Positions 1-9,897 of a stretch of DNA of 64,000 nt are shown in pieces. Both the position numbers and the translations under genes were made by a program. Under the pieces are notes generated by a model, which was not told the origin of the DNA, did not search any database, and saw only the letters and a program-made list of their open reading frames with translations. The number at the start of each line of letters is the position of its first letter. The stretch's first letter is position 1. The stretch spans positions 1 to 64,000 of the forward strand of contig JAKPEO010000030.1 in NCBI GenBank assembly GCA_029551925.1. The letters are read 5' to 3'. This DNA is from a bacterium (GTDB lineage: Bacteria; JAGOBX01).

Positions 1-456
1 TATTATGAAAGTTTATTAGATTATTCAAAAGCTAAAAATAAATCGCTAATAGAAAGAAATATTGACGATATAAGTATTATCACGCAAAAAGAAGAAAAGT
101 TAGTCAGTAAAATAAAGGATACTGAAAAATACAGAATCGAACTATTAAAAGAAATATCAAAAGAGACGAATATAAAATTTGAAGATTTGAATATTTCAGC
201 AATTGCTAATTATGCGCAAGATGAAAAAACAAAAAATGAATTATTAGAAAAGAAAAAGATATTATCAGAAATTTTAGAGGAACTGCGTAAATACAATGAC
301 CAAAATACCGAATTAATCAAGCAGGCGTTAGATGTAATAAATCATACAGTCAGAGTAATGAATAATACGATGAATAACCCTAATTTATATAACAAACAAA
401 AGCAAGAGCAAGTTGCAAAAAATCAGCAATCATTTTTATTTGATAAAAAGGTCTGA
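1..456 (+). CDS. FlgN-like flagellar export chaperone, C-terminal part (5' end outside window)
   Basis: The reading frame is open from base 1 and ends at a stop just before flgK, so only the last ~151 residues are visible. The protein is almost entirely predicted helix, rich in Lys, Glu, Asn and Leu, with an Asn/Gln-rich tail (for example MNNTMNNPN). FlgN is a small helical cytoplasmic chaperone for the hook-associated proteins FlgK and FlgL and is commonly encoded directly upstream of flgK. The call rests on this position and the helical character, because FlgN sequences are poorly conserved. The gap to flgK is 18 bases, so the three genes are probably one operon. A TTG at 187 could be read as a start, but continuous coding-like sequence upstream argues against it. 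Confidence 0.6.
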   Translation, partial: YYESLLDYSKAKNKSLIERNIDDISIITQKEEKLVSKIKDTEKYRIELLKEISKETNIKFEDLNISAIANYAQDEKTKNELLEKKKILSEILEELRKYNDQNTELIKQALDVINHTVRVMNNTMNNPNLYNKQKQEQVAKNQQSFLFDKKV

Positions 457-474
457 AAGTAAGGTGATAAAAAA

Positions 475-2802
475 ATGGTGACAGCATTTGGCGGATTAAG
501 CATAGGTTATAGCGGATTGCAAGCGCATCAGCGGGCATTAATGGTAACAGGCCATAATATCGCAAACGCTGGAAATGAAGATTACTCGCGTCAGCAAGTA
601 GTATTGACCACCACCACGCCATTAGGATTTAATACTCCTTACGGCAGCGGAATGTATGGCACAGGCGTGCAAGTCTCATTAATAAAACGCATTACAGATG
701 TATTTATAGACAATCGTTTAATTAATGAAAATAAATCTTACGGCTATTGGGAAAAAATGCAACAGCTCACTCATCAATTAGAATTAATATATAACGAACC
801 ATCTGAAAACGGCATACAATCTGCATTAGATGCATTTTGGCGGTCATTAGAAAATTTATCTAATGCCGAAGGACAATCGGAACAATCAGCGGCGCGCAGA
901 TTAGTTATTGAAAACGCAAATAATCTGACTGGTCTAATCAATATTGTTTATGAACAATTGCAAGAATTAGGCGGGCAAGGAGGATTTGCCGGTCAGCAAA
1001 ACGCAGTTGACCACGAAATTGCCACAATGGTAAAATCCATTAATCAAATGGCAAAAGAAATAGCAGAATTAAATAAAGGCATAACAGCGGCTGTCGGCGC
1101 TGGTAAAGAGCCGAATGATTTATTAGATAGACGCGATGCGTTAATTAGACAATTAAGTTTATTAGGCAATACGACAGTTACAACTTCAAATTCCGGCGAG
1201 ACGCGCGTAACATTTGCAGGATTAGTAATTGCGCAAGGCGTAAATTCTTATTCAATTGAAACGCGACAGGATGCTAATGGCAAACTGCAATTATTCCATT
1301 CTGAAAATAAATTACAGGTGCTGCCGACAGACGGCGCATTAAAAGCATTATTTGATTTTAGAGATAATATAGTGGCGCATAATATTGATTCATTAAATGA
1401 ATTTGTAATTACATTTACAGATATTTTCAACGAACTGCACCGCACTGGCTTTGGGCTAGACGGTTCAACCGGCAATAATTTCTTTGAGCCGCTGCCTGAA
1501 CAAAAAAACGGTGGGATATACAAATTGCGCTCAAATGTATATATACCGTATCCGGACAAACCATTTAATGGCGAAAGTTCTACTACTGAACCGGAAAATT
1601 TTGAAAAGCGATTACAACGCAGTTCTACGCTGACAGTCGCGGCTTCGCCATTTCCATTTATTGATGTCACAAAATCATTTGCAAACGCTGAATTTACAAA
1701 TAAGCCCGATTTGAATTCTAAAATTATGCTAACAGTTAATGGTGAAACCTATTTATCCGATAGATTATCAGCGTATAGTTCAGTCAAAGAATTTATCGAT
1801 AAATTCAATTCAAATGACATAATGTTAAAAAATGGCATCAAATTAAATTATGATGATAATAATGATAAATTCGTATTAACTGTCGCAAACGGCAATGCTG
1901 ATGTGACAATTGCAGAAGTTGACGGTATGAGTACGATTTCATCATTTAATACTATCAACAATGGTTTTTGGACATCAGCAAATATCAATATTTCAACGCC
2001 GATGTCATATAATAATATTGCAGATAGAGCACAAATAAATTCTAATAACGACGGCATCGTAGATTTCAGAGACAGCAGATTATCTATTAACGGCTATACT
2101 ATTTATTATGACGGAAATGTTGATTCGTTAAATGATATTATACAGCGCATAAATAATACAAATTGTGGAGCAATTGCGGCAGTTGACGCTACCGGCAGAT
2201 TTACGCTGACCGCTACAAAATCAACCGACTATAAAATTTTGTCAATTGAAGATAACGGCAATCTTTTATCGACATTAGGAATATTATCGCAAGGCAAAGG
2301 ATATTTTGGCGCAATTTCAGATGAACGCAATATCATCACATCTGATGTAATGCGCGAGCCAATAAAAAATGCGGCGTTTGCCTTCAAAGTATCAGAAGAA
2401 ATTAAAAAGAATCCAAATAAAGTCGCTGCGACTGGCGGCGCTGATAATAATCTTGACGGTATTCCAGACACATCATTCGGTCCGGGCGATACTTCTAATG
2501 CTATCAAATTGGCGAACTTGCGATATAATACATATATGAATAATCGCACAAATACTTTTAATGATTTTTATTCGTCATTAATTTCAAAAGTAGCAGTTGA
2601 AGCGCAAGGCGCAAAAACTAATTTTGAAACAAAAGAAGTATTAATTACAAATTTAAAAAATTTAAGGCAATCAGTATCAGGCGTATCATTAGATGAAGAA
2701 TTTGCTAATATGATTAAATTTCAGCAGGGCTATCAAGCAAGCGCAAAATTTGTTTCCGCTATGAATGATATGCTGAATATTTTGATGAGTGTTGCGCGTT
2801 AA
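475..2802 (+). CDS. flgK: Flagellar hook-associated protein 1 (FlgK)
   Basis: FlgK is the first hook-filament junction protein, exported by the flagellar type III system and assembled on the hook. The N-terminal rod/hook signature is clear (GLQAHQRALMVTGHNIANAG, residues ~15-34), and the C-terminus carries the matching helix with EEFANMIKFQQGYQASAKF near residue 750. At 775 aa it is longer than the ~550-aa enterobacterial protein. The extra length lies in the variable middle, which contains at least two repeats resembling the flagellin hook IN motif (around residues 415-470 and 534-580). The ATG follows an AAGGTGA ribosome site at good spacing. It sits between the FlgN-like gene and flgL, the classical order. 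Confidence 0.95.
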   Translation: MVTAFGGLSIGYSGLQAHQRALMVTGHNIANAGNEDYSRQQVVLTTTTPLGFNTPYGSGMYGTGVQVSLIKRITDVFIDNRLINENKSYGYWEKMQQLTHQLELIYNEPSENGIQSALDAFWRSLENLSNAEGQSEQSAARRLVIENANNLTGLINIVYEQLQELGGQGGFAGQQNAVDHEIATMVKSINQMAKEIAELNKGITAAVGAGKEPNDLLDRRDALIRQLSLLGNTTVTTSNSGETRVTFAGLVIAQGVNSYSIETRQDANGKLQLFHSENKLQVLPTDGALKALFDFRDNIVAHNIDSLNEFVITFTDIFNELHRTGFGLDGSTGNNFFEPLPEQKNGGIYKLRSNVYIPYPDKPFNGESSTTEPENFEKRLQRSSTLTVAASPFPFIDVTKSFANAEFTNKPDLNSKIMLTVNGETYLSDRLSAYSSVKEFIDKFNSNDIMLKNGIKLNYDDNNDKFVLTVANGNADVTIAEVDGMSTISSFNTINNGFWTSANINISTPMSYNNIADRAQINSNNDGIVDFRDSRLSINGYTIYYDGNVDSLNDIIQRINNTNCGAIAAVDATGRFTLTATKSTDYKILSIEDNGNLLSTLGILSQGKGYFGAISDERNIITSDVMREPIKNAAFAFKVSEEIKKNPNKVAATGGADNNLDGIPDTSFGPGDTSNAIKLANLRYNTYMNNRTNTFNDFYSSLISKVAVEAQGAKTNFETKEVLITNLKNLRQSVSGVSLDEEFANMIKFQQGYQASAKFVSAMNDMLNILMSVAR

Positions 2803-2833
2803 ACAAAAATAAATTTCAGGGGGCTGACAGAAA

Positions 2834-4708
2834 ATGAGAGTTACATCTTTAATGCTGCAAAATACAGGGCTATTAAATATAAACAAAAATTACCGCGCTA
2901 TTGATAAAATGACATATCAGGGCTCGACAATGAAAAAAGTACAATATTCATCAGACAGCCCAATTGATACTGTTAATCAGATGAAATACAAAACTGAAAA
3001 TTCTAAAATTGAACAATATCTCGTAAATCTCAAAGATGCGCAGGATTGGACTAATCTTACTGAATCAGTAATGCGCCAATCAAAAGAAGCGCTTGACCGC
3101 ATTAGAACCCTGACAGTGCAGGCAGGCAATGATTCATACAGCGCAGAAGACCGCGCTAAAATTGCAGATGAAGTTAATCAATTACTCGAAGCATTAGTTG
3201 ACCAATCAAATACTACAATCGGCGGCAGTTATTTATTCAGCGGCACAGAAATATTAAAAGGCGCTCCTTTTCAAATTACGCGCGGCACTGACGCGACCGG
3301 CAAACTTTCTAATGTAATAACCAAAGTAGAATATACAGGCGATTATCAAGAAATAATCAGAGAAATCGAAAAATTTACAACAATCAAAGTTAATGAAAAC
3401 GGTAATGAAGTTTTTATGGCATTACCTCAAAAAATACAAATACCTTCGTCATTAAATGACGCGTCAACCAAATTAAACTTATTAAATGGTCTGACTGGCG
3501 CACAGCGCGGGTATTTTCAAATAAATGATGCAAAAATTTATTATGACACAACAAATGATTCGTTGCTCGATTTAAAAAATAAAATTAATGCGGCTGATAA
3601 TGGAGTAATAGCTGAAATTACTGGAAAACTTACCGGTTCTGTAAGTTTTGCCGACAGTTCATCTGCTCTGAATTTATCAGGTAGATTCGTATTAAACGGT
3701 CAGGCGATAAATGTAGTTTCATCTGACTCACTTGCAGGCATCGCTGAAAAAATTAATAATCTAACAAAAACTACTGGCGTAAGCGCAGAAATCACAGTAG
3801 ATAATCAGCTTGTTTTAAAAGGCGGAGTAGAACTCGGCTTTGAAACAGGCGCGGGCGTGCAATCAATTTTAAGCGATTTGGGATTAGTAGATAATACTAA
3901 ATTAATCGGCTCAAATAATACTTATGAAGGCGATGTTAAAGGCGGCTCATTTGAAATTAACGGAACAATAATATCTATTGCTGATAATGCGACAATTGAC
4001 GATATTGTTTTGGCTATTAATAATGCCGCAGTTGCCGGCGTCACAGCGTTAAAAGATGCTAATGGCTCATTAGTGTTAAATGTCAATCCGAACACAAACG
4101 GGCTTGTTATAAAAGATTCGTCCAATGCCGCAAATTTAACTTCTGATATTTTCAAAAAATTTGGATTGCTCACTTCTGAAAATAATATTAAAGCAAATAT
4201 TATCAGCGCAAATGTAACAGAACCGTATAAATTAGTAATTTCAAGCGCTACAACAGCGCAAATGTTTATTAATGATATAGGCGCAGGCAAATTTTTAAGA
4301 GATAGCGGCGTAGTAGTAGAAGGCAAAGGCGTGAACCCGCCGAATAATATCGCAGCAGCGGCAGTGGCTGAAAAAATGTCCGTGTTTGATTTATTGATTA
4401 ATATCCGTGATAATCTGCTTTCTAATAATGCTTCAGAATTACGCGGTAAAAATATCGAAAATTTAGATAAATCAATAGATAATCTAATGTCGCGAATTGC
4501 AGCAATTGGCGCAAAAAATAACAGATTAGAAAAAACCGAAGACCGTCTCGAAACATTGAAATTAAATAATAAAACATTATTAGCAGATGCCGAAGAGATT
4601 GATTGGTCGAAATTAGTAACTGATTTGCAAAAAATGCAGACAGTTCAAACAGCGGCGCTGCAAATAAACTCGCAAATATTCAAATTATCGCTGATGAATT
4701 TTTTATAA
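2834..4708 (+). CDS. flgL: Flagellar hook-associated protein 3 (FlgL), enlarged
   Basis: FlgL is the second junction protein between FlgK and the filament and is a flagellin homologue. The N-terminus has the flagellin-type coiled region (MRVTSLMLQNTGLLNINKNY, then DRIRTLTVQAGND near residue 95 and GGSYLFSG near residue 135). The C-terminus has the complementary helix ending SQIFKLSLMNFL. At 624 aa it is roughly twice the usual ~300-400 aa. The insert is built from three diverged copies of the hook IN motif, starting near residues 224, 281 and 370, each with the pattern G-x-F-x-(I/L)-N-G followed by a helix with (I/L)xxxIN. A GGGGGCTG site lies just upstream. The stop codon abuts the stop of the opposing peptidase gene, so the two genes converge with a 6-base overlap. 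Confidence 0.93.
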   Translation: MRVTSLMLQNTGLLNINKNYRAIDKMTYQGSTMKKVQYSSDSPIDTVNQMKYKTENSKIEQYLVNLKDAQDWTNLTESVMRQSKEALDRIRTLTVQAGNDSYSAEDRAKIADEVNQLLEALVDQSNTTIGGSYLFSGTEILKGAPFQITRGTDATGKLSNVITKVEYTGDYQEIIREIEKFTTIKVNENGNEVFMALPQKIQIPSSLNDASTKLNLLNGLTGAQRGYFQINDAKIYYDTTNDSLLDLKNKINAADNGVIAEITGKLTGSVSFADSSSALNLSGRFVLNGQAINVVSSDSLAGIAEKINNLTKTTGVSAEITVDNQLVLKGGVELGFETGAGVQSILSDLGLVDNTKLIGSNNTYEGDVKGGSFEINGTIISIADNATIDDIVLAINNAAVAGVTALKDANGSLVLNVNPNTNGLVIKDSSNAANLTSDIFKKFGLLTSENNIKANIISANVTEPYKLVISSATTAQMFINDIGAGKFLRDSGVVVEGKGVNPPNNIAAAAVAEKMSVFDLLINIRDNLLSNNASELRGKNIENLDKSIDNLMSRIAAIGAKNNRLEKTEDRLETLKLNNKTLLADAEEIDWSKLVTDLQKMQTVQTAALQINSQIFKLSLMNFL

Positions 4709-5902
4709 AACGGTCAATAATAATTCTTTAACAAATTCTGCTGTTGCAATAAGTGATTCAATATCTATATTATCAATCGTATCTTTTTGAGTATGCGTAA
4801 TATTTAAAACTTCAGAATTTGTATCAGATGCAGTAAATGCCGCTGCTTTTATTTTTTGAAAAGCAAAAATTGAATGGTCGCCGGCATACCATTCTTCACC
4901 AAGATTAATATTTTCGAATCTATTGATTATCTGCGAAATTTTATTTTTTTCCAGCATTTCAAAATTATATAGTGAAACCGATGTCTTGAATTTATTATAG
5001 CCTAAACCGTCTAAATTTACTACCATTTCGATATTTTGTAAACAGTCATTCATAAATTCTAAATATTTCAATTCACCTGATACTTCATAATATTCTTCAC
5101 CATTAAAAGGAATGAATTGTATTTCATATTTAAAATTTATATCTTTAAGCGTTGCCATTAATTCCAATAAAACAGCAATACCGCTGGCATTATCAATTGC
5201 GCCGGGCGTATTATATTTGCTATCAATATGCGCGCAAATAACTATAATTTTTTTATTATCCTTATTATTGCTTTCAGATTTTTTTGTTATTATAATTTGG
5301 CTGCTTTCAGATTTTTTGCTAAATGAATTGATATGTAAAAAAATCTTTTGCGGCGATTGAGAAAATAGCGTCTTCGCGGCGGCGGTATCAATATAAGCAG
5401 ACGGTATCAAAAAATTTCCGTCTTCAAATAATGGGAACGGCGTAAGTCCGCACATCTGATGTTTTTTTGTAACAGTAAGAATCGCCGCTGGCCTTTTGCG
5501 CTCTAATGTTTCAATAATATTTTTATGTTCATCAGGATAATAAAACGGAAAATTTTTTGGCATCAGTGGTTCTTGGGTTATTTCATTTTGCAAACATACA
5601 ATTTTATCAGTCAAATCAGTATTTGATAATTCTTCAAAATTATTAACAACCGCTATTTTTTTTTCGGCTTTAAAATATGGAGAAAACGGCGACGCAAAAA
5701 TCTCTATTTTTTTGTCATTAATTTTTATAATAGATTTTTTGGATTTCCAAATTTGACAATCAAACGGGATTTCGATTACTTCATAATTTAACTTCTCAGC
5801 ATAATTTTTTAAATAATTTATTGCTTTTAGATTATTTTTCGAGCCAACTGGCCGTTCGCCAATTATTTTTTTTAAATGTTTTTCAATATTCATTTTTTTC
5901 AT
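4703..5902 (-). CDS. M28-family metallopeptidase (aminopeptidase-like)
   Basis: This is a predicted di-zinc aminopeptidase of family M28. All five metal ligands are visible: His225 and Asp237 (AHIDSK then GAIDNASG), the acidic pair Glu269/Glu270 (NGEEYY), Asp298 (NLDG) and His370 (THTQKD). Asp227 is the usual extra acidic residue. A PA-like insert lies between residues ~70 and 190. There is no signal peptide, so it probably acts in the cytoplasm on peptides. Two ATG codons lie close together (5902 and 5893) and neither has a Shine-Dalgarno sequence. A TTGACA-type promoter ends a few bases upstream, so the message may be almost leaderless. The gene stands alone on this strand, converging on flgL and diverging from batD. 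Confidence 0.85.
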   Translation of the reverse strand: MKKMNIEKHLKKIIGERPVGSKNNLKAINYLKNYAEKLNYEVIEIPFDCQIWKSKKSIIKINDKKIEIFASPFSPYFKAEKKIAVVNNFEELSNTDLTDKIVCLQNEITQEPLMPKNFPFYYPDEHKNIIETLERKRPAAILTVTKKHQMCGLTPFPLFEDGNFLIPSAYIDTAAAKTLFSQSPQKIFLHINSFSKKSESSQIIITKKSESNNKDNKKIIVICAHIDSKYNTPGAIDNASGIAVLLELMATLKDINFKYEIQFIPFNGEEYYEVSGELKYLEFMNDCLQNIEMVVNLDGLGYNKFKTSVSLYNFEMLEKNKISQIINRFENINLGEEWYAGDHSIFAFQKIKAAAFTASDTNSEVLNITHTQKDTIDNIDIESLIATAEFVKELLLTVL

Positions 5903-5913
5903 TTGTTTGAGTT

Positions 5914-5941
5914 ACTTTAAAATAATATAAATTTTTGTCAA
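5914..5941 (-). promoter_or_regulatory. Candidate sigma70 promoter for the M28 peptidase gene
   Basis: On the minus strand there is TTGACA (5941-5936), a 16-base spacer and TAAAGT (5919-5914). The predicted transcript would start about 5 bases before the ATG at 5902. The -35 box is perfect and the -10 box is weak. Confidence 0.4.
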
Positions 5942-5998
5942 CAACAAAAAATTGATGATTTTTTTTTTGTTATAATGTATATTATCTTCCGATTTTTT

Positions 5999-7768
5999 AT
6001 GAAAAAAAAAGCGATTTTTTCTGTTATTATTATCATTATTCTGTTTGCGCAGATAGTTGCGGCAGAGATAAAATTCAGCGCTTCGGTTAATAAAGATAAC
6101 ATATATTTAGATGAAATTATTGAATATTCTATAAAAGCCGAAGGTGATAATGTTCCAGATATTAATATACCTAACATTCCGAATTTTACAATTATTAATC
6201 AGCGCCGCGAATTTTCCGGCGGCTCGCATTTTCAAATGATAATCAATAATAAAATAGTGCAGTCAACTACAACAGCGCAAACAAAAATTTTGCATTTAAC
6301 ATTGCGCCCTGAAAAATACGGCGAATTATTAATCGGTCCATTCACTATAAATGTAAATAATCAAAATTACGCTATAAATCCAATCAGCGTGCGAGTCAAA
6401 AACGAGCGCAAATACAAAAATGTTTCTGAAAAATTAGATAAATTAGCTGATAACCCTGTATTTTTTATTGCTACTCTGTCAGAAAATAAATGTTATGTTA
6501 ATCAGCCAATATATGTTGATTTTAGTTTATTTTATCGGACAAGATTAAGATTGACGAATCAGCCGCAACTTCCGCAATTCAAAGATTTTCAAACTGAAAA
6601 ATTATTTGAAATAGAAGACGAACAAAATATAAAAGGCAAACAATTTAAAGTTTTGACTTTAAGACAAGTATTGTATCCGCTTAAAAAAGGGACATTAAAA
6701 ATCGAACCGGCTGCATTAAATGTCGAAATAAATTACGACCCATTTTGGGGACGAGGCAGACCAGTAGCATTAACAACAGAACCGTTAAATCTAACAGTCA
6801 TCGAGCCGGAAAATTTTCCGAGCGGCGGATTATTAGCTGAAAGCTTAAAAATTCAGCATAAATTATCAACCAAACAAATTAAAGAATACGAAGCGTTTAT
6901 TTTAACATTAGAATTAAAAGGAAGATACAACATCAAACGCGCGCCGAAATTAGAATTGAATCTGCCGGACGAAATAGAATTATATAGTTCGTCAGACAGC
7001 ACCGTTATAAACATTGACCATTCCGGTTTGCACGGCAGTAAATTTTATAATTTTATCTTAATTCCGCGAAAATCCGGAAATTATAATATTTCAATTAAAC
7101 CATTAAATTATTTTTCGTATCAGCAGAAAAAGATTTTTAATTTAAGCTATGAAATTCCTATCAGCGTAGAACAATCAGATAAAATACACGCTTCTACTCA
7201 ACCAGTAATGATTTTAACAGGCGGCAGTCCGACAGTTATTTTTGATAAAAGAGATATTGCCTTTATTTCAGAAAAATTTGACGGTCCTAACATTTTCAAC
7301 AAACGCTCTTTGAAAAAATACGGATTAATCAATATTATTCCGATTTTAGGAGTTATAATTGCATTTGGCATTTCGCAATTTTTTAATAAGATAAATTATG
7401 ATAGAGTGTTTGCCCGCAAATTTTTTGCAAATCGCAAAGCACAAAAAAAACTTAAATATGCAAAAGAATTAGCATCTTCAAATAAATTAAAAGATGTATA
7501 TTCTGAATTATATAATGTTATTACTCAATTTATTGTAGACAAATTCAATTTCACCAGTGGCTACGGATTATCTACCGCCGATATACAAAATTTATTTTTA
7601 GATAAAAAAATCGATGAATTATTTACAAATGAAATAATCGAAACATTGAAAAAATTCGATTTTAAACGATTTAGTCCTATAACGCCAGATTTTAATGAAG
7701 TATCAAATGATATAGAATACACCACAAAATTATTAACAAAACTCGAAAGGTTGAAAATCAAAAAATGA
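5999..7768 (+). CDS. batD: BatD-family protein (aerotolerance-type membrane protein)
   Basis: BatD proteins are exported, membrane-anchored proteins encoded with the von Willebrand proteins BatA/BatB. In Bacteroides they are linked to aerotolerance, but the biochemical role is unknown. The sequence shows a signal peptide (MKKKAIF..IILFAQIVAAE), several beta-rich extracytoplasmic modules and one membrane helix near residues 440-460 (INIIPILGVIIAFG). A cytoplasmic helical tail follows. An in-frame ATG exists at 5975, but it lies inside a TATAAT box, and 5999 gives a normal signal peptide, so 5999 is preferred. The stop overlaps the batE start by 4 bases. BatA, BatB and the MoxR ATPase are not in this window. 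Confidence 0.8.
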   Translation: MKKKAIFSVIIIIILFAQIVAAEIKFSASVNKDNIYLDEIIEYSIKAEGDNVPDINIPNIPNFTIINQRREFSGGSHFQMIINNKIVQSTTTAQTKILHLTLRPEKYGELLIGPFTINVNNQNYAINPISVRVKNERKYKNVSEKLDKLADNPVFFIATLSENKCYVNQPIYVDFSLFYRTRLRLTNQPQLPQFKDFQTEKLFEIEDEQNIKGKQFKVLTLRQVLYPLKKGTLKIEPAALNVEINYDPFWGRGRPVALTTEPLNLTVIEPENFPSGGLLAESLKIQHKLSTKQIKEYEAFILTLELKGRYNIKRAPKLELNLPDEIELYSSSDSTVINIDHSGLHGSKFYNFILIPRKSGNYNISIKPLNYFSYQQKKIFNLSYEIPISVEQSDKIHASTQPVMILTGGSPTVIFDKRDIAFISEKFDGPNIFNKRSLKKYGLINIIPILGVIIAFGISQFFNKINYDRVFARKFFANRKAQKKLKYAKELASSNKLKDVYSELYNVITQFIVDKFNFTSGYGLSTADIQNLFLDKKIDELFTNEIIETLKKFDFKRFSPITPDFNEVSNDIEYTTKLLTKLERLKIKK

Positions 7769-8514
7769 AAATTTTTATCTGTCAAATTATATTTATTTTT
7801 GCGTTTTTCTGCGGAATAATAAATGCTGAACAAAATAAAAAATTAACTGATATTGATTATTTTCATCAAGCGAATGAATATTATAAAACAACGAATTATC
7901 AGCAAGCGCTGAACGCATATTATAAAATAAAAAATAAAAATTCAGCAGTTTATTTTAATATTGGCAATTGCTATTTTAAATTAAATCAAAAGGGCAGAGC
8001 GCTTTATTTTTATCGTTTAGCAAAATCAATTAATCCGCTAAATCCCAAAATAAATGAAAATATTAGGATAATTCGCGGAGCACGACAGGATAAATTTCTA
8101 ACAAAAAAAAATACACTGTCAGCAGTCATCGGAAATATTATAAATTCTTATTCTCTGCGTCTTGCTTTCATTTTATTTTCGCTATTTCTTTGGCTAACCT
8201 GTATATTTATTGTGCTTCGCATTTTTTATAAAAAACGAATATTCACAATTTTAATAATTGTCAATCTTCTCATTCTTTTTGGCGCGTTTATATTTTTAAG
8301 TTTTAAATTATTCGAACCTGACGAAGCAATATTAATTGAAAATAATGTTTCGCTCAAAGCAGAGCCATTAGAAAATGCTACGGAATTAGCGAAATTAAAT
8401 GACGCGACAGAAGTAAAAATTATAAATTATTTAGAAAACTGGGTTGAAGTTATAGTTGCGGAAACGCATAAGGGCTACTTGCCTAAAACTTCATTATTCA
8501 TACTCAAAAAATGA
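7765..8514 (+). CDS. batE: BatE-family TPR/SH3 membrane protein
   Basis: The N-terminal signal sequence is followed by tetratricopeptide repeats (residues ~28-95, with YFNIGNCYFKLNQKGRALYF as a clear unit). Two adjacent membrane helices follow (~125-150 and ~157-178), then a bacterial SH3-like domain (~185-247, with NWVEV and GYLP). This TPR-TM-TM-SH3 arrangement is that of BatE, the companion of BatD in Bat operons. It starts inside the last codons of batD and overlaps the next gene by 4 bases, so the three genes are translationally coupled. A scaffold role for a membrane complex is inferred. Confidence 0.75.
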   Translation: MKIFICQIIFIFAFFCGIINAEQNKKLTDIDYFHQANEYYKTTNYQQALNAYYKIKNKNSAVYFNIGNCYFKLNQKGRALYFYRLAKSINPLNPKINENIRIIRGARQDKFLTKKNTLSAVIGNIINSYSLRLAFILFSLFLWLTCIFIVLRIFYKKRIFTILIIVNLLILFGAFIFLSFKLFEPDEAILIENNVSLKAEPLENATELAKLNDATEVKIINYLENWVEVIVAETHKGYLPKTSLFILKK

Positions 8515-9839
8515 AATTAGAATTTAATAAAATCATTATTATTATTATTTTATTTTTTTTTTTAGCAGCTTGCTCGCGCACGCCGCAGCGGCTATATTAT
8601 TTGGTCAAACATTGCAATAATTACAAAGAATCTACTGATATAAACGACACTGTAAATTTAAGAAACTTATTAGAAAAAGACGAAAAATTAAAATTCAGAG
8701 AAGGCAATAAACTAACAATATTACAAACAGGCGAAAAAGTTTTATCACGCAAAATGGAATTAATAAAAAACGCTAAAAAAGAAATATGTATTGACCAATA
8801 TATATTTCGTAAAGACGAAGTCGGCTTGGAATTTTTTAAAATATTAGAAGAAAAAGCGCGAGCAGGCGTGAAAGTTAGAATCATAATTGACAATATTGGC
8901 AGTTTTAAGCCAACAGCATATTTCTCAAAAAGATTGAAATATACAAAATTACAAGTTAGATTATTTAATCCATTATTCTGGTGGAGTATAATAAAAATTA
9001 ATAATCGCAATCATAACAAAATTTTGATAGTTGACCAAAATACCGCGATAATTAGCGGAATAGGTTTGGGAAAAGAATATAAATTATGGCACGATATAGG
9101 AGTAGAAATCGAAGGTCCAGTAATATATGATATACAAAAAAAATTTGAAGATACTTGGATAAAAGCCGGCTATGGCTGGTTTGGCAAAGATTTGCCGATA
9201 CCTGTAATAAACGCTGTAAAATTAGAAATAGATAAATTATTTTATAAAAAAAATATTATAGACACTGATATTTTAATGCAGAAAAAAGACGAAAAATTAG
9301 CGCGATATTTATTTACCACCGCTGAATATTCTGACAGAAACACATTTGAATCTTTTTTAAAAGTAATCAATTCTTCAAAAAAAAACATATATATAACTAA
9401 TGCTTATTTTATGCCGAATATTATTTTAAGAAATGCGCTTATTAATGCTGTTAAACGCGGAGTGAATGTCAAAATAATTTTGCCGTCAAAAAGCGATTTA
9501 CCGTTTTTACGCAGGTCTTCACAAATGTATTATAAAACTCTATTAGAGAATGGAATAGAAATATATGAATTGCAAGATAATATATTACACGCAAAATATA
9601 TGATAGTGGACGATATTTGGGCTACTATCGGCTCAACAAATTTTTTAGACCGTTCTTTTTTTTGCAATATCGAAGCGAATATTGAAGTTTTAGATGAAAA
9701 TTTTGCAAACGCTCTCAAAAAAATATTTTTAAAAGATTTAGAACATTCAAAAATTATAACATTAGAAAATTGGAAAAATCGAAGTTTCAGCGAAAAATTA
9801 CAGGACTATCTATTTTTACCAACTATATTATTATATTGA
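8511..9839 (+). CDS. Phospholipase D-family lipoprotein (cardiolipin synthase-like)
   Basis: The gene encodes a lipoprotein signal (IILFFFLAAC, lipobox Cys21) and two HKD catalytic motifs: HNKILIVDQ near residue 167 and HAKYMIVDD near residue 359, each followed by a Gly/Ser-rich turn (IISGIG, IGSTN). Two HKD motifs in ~440 residues define the bacterial cardiolipin synthase/PLD group, which transfers or hydrolyses phosphatidyl groups. Most cardiolipin synthases are anchored by two N-terminal helices. Here a lipid anchor would place the enzyme in the periplasm or at the outer membrane. The gene overlaps batE by 4 bases, so it belongs to the bat operon. The substrate cannot be deduced. Confidence 0.85.
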   Translation: MKLEFNKIIIIIILFFFLAACSRTPQRLYYLVKHCNNYKESTDINDTVNLRNLLEKDEKLKFREGNKLTILQTGEKVLSRKMELIKNAKKEICIDQYIFRKDEVGLEFFKILEEKARAGVKVRIIIDNIGSFKPTAYFSKRLKYTKLQVRLFNPLFWWSIIKINNRNHNKILIVDQNTAIISGIGLGKEYKLWHDIGVEIEGPVIYDIQKKFEDTWIKAGYGWFGKDLPIPVINAVKLEIDKLFYKKNIIDTDILMQKKDEKLARYLFTTAEYSDRNTFESFLKVINSSKKNIYITNAYFMPNIILRNALINAVKRGVNVKIILPSKSDLPFLRRSSQMYYKTLLENGIEIYELQDNILHAKYMIVDDIWATIGSTNFLDRSFFCNIEANIEVLDENFANALKKIFLKDLEHSKIITLENWKNRSFSEKLQDYLFLPTILLY

Positions 9840-9864
9840 TTTTTTTATATATTTTTTTTATAAT
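9836..9864 (+). promoter_or_regulatory. Candidate sigma70 promoter for zinc-ribbon/TPR gene, icd and rubredoxin
   Basis: TTGATT (9836-9841) is separated by 17 bases from a perfect TATAAT (9859-9864). The -35 box covers the stop codon of the preceding gene. A GGAGGAG ribosome site and an ATG follow at 9898. Confidence 0.5.
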
Positions 9865-9897
9865 AAATAAGACTTTATTAATGGAGGAGATTCTGTT

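Noticed and set aside
5975-5998. Earlier in-frame ATG for batD
   Set aside because: It overlaps a TATAAT box and adds residues before an otherwise standard signal peptide starting at 5999.
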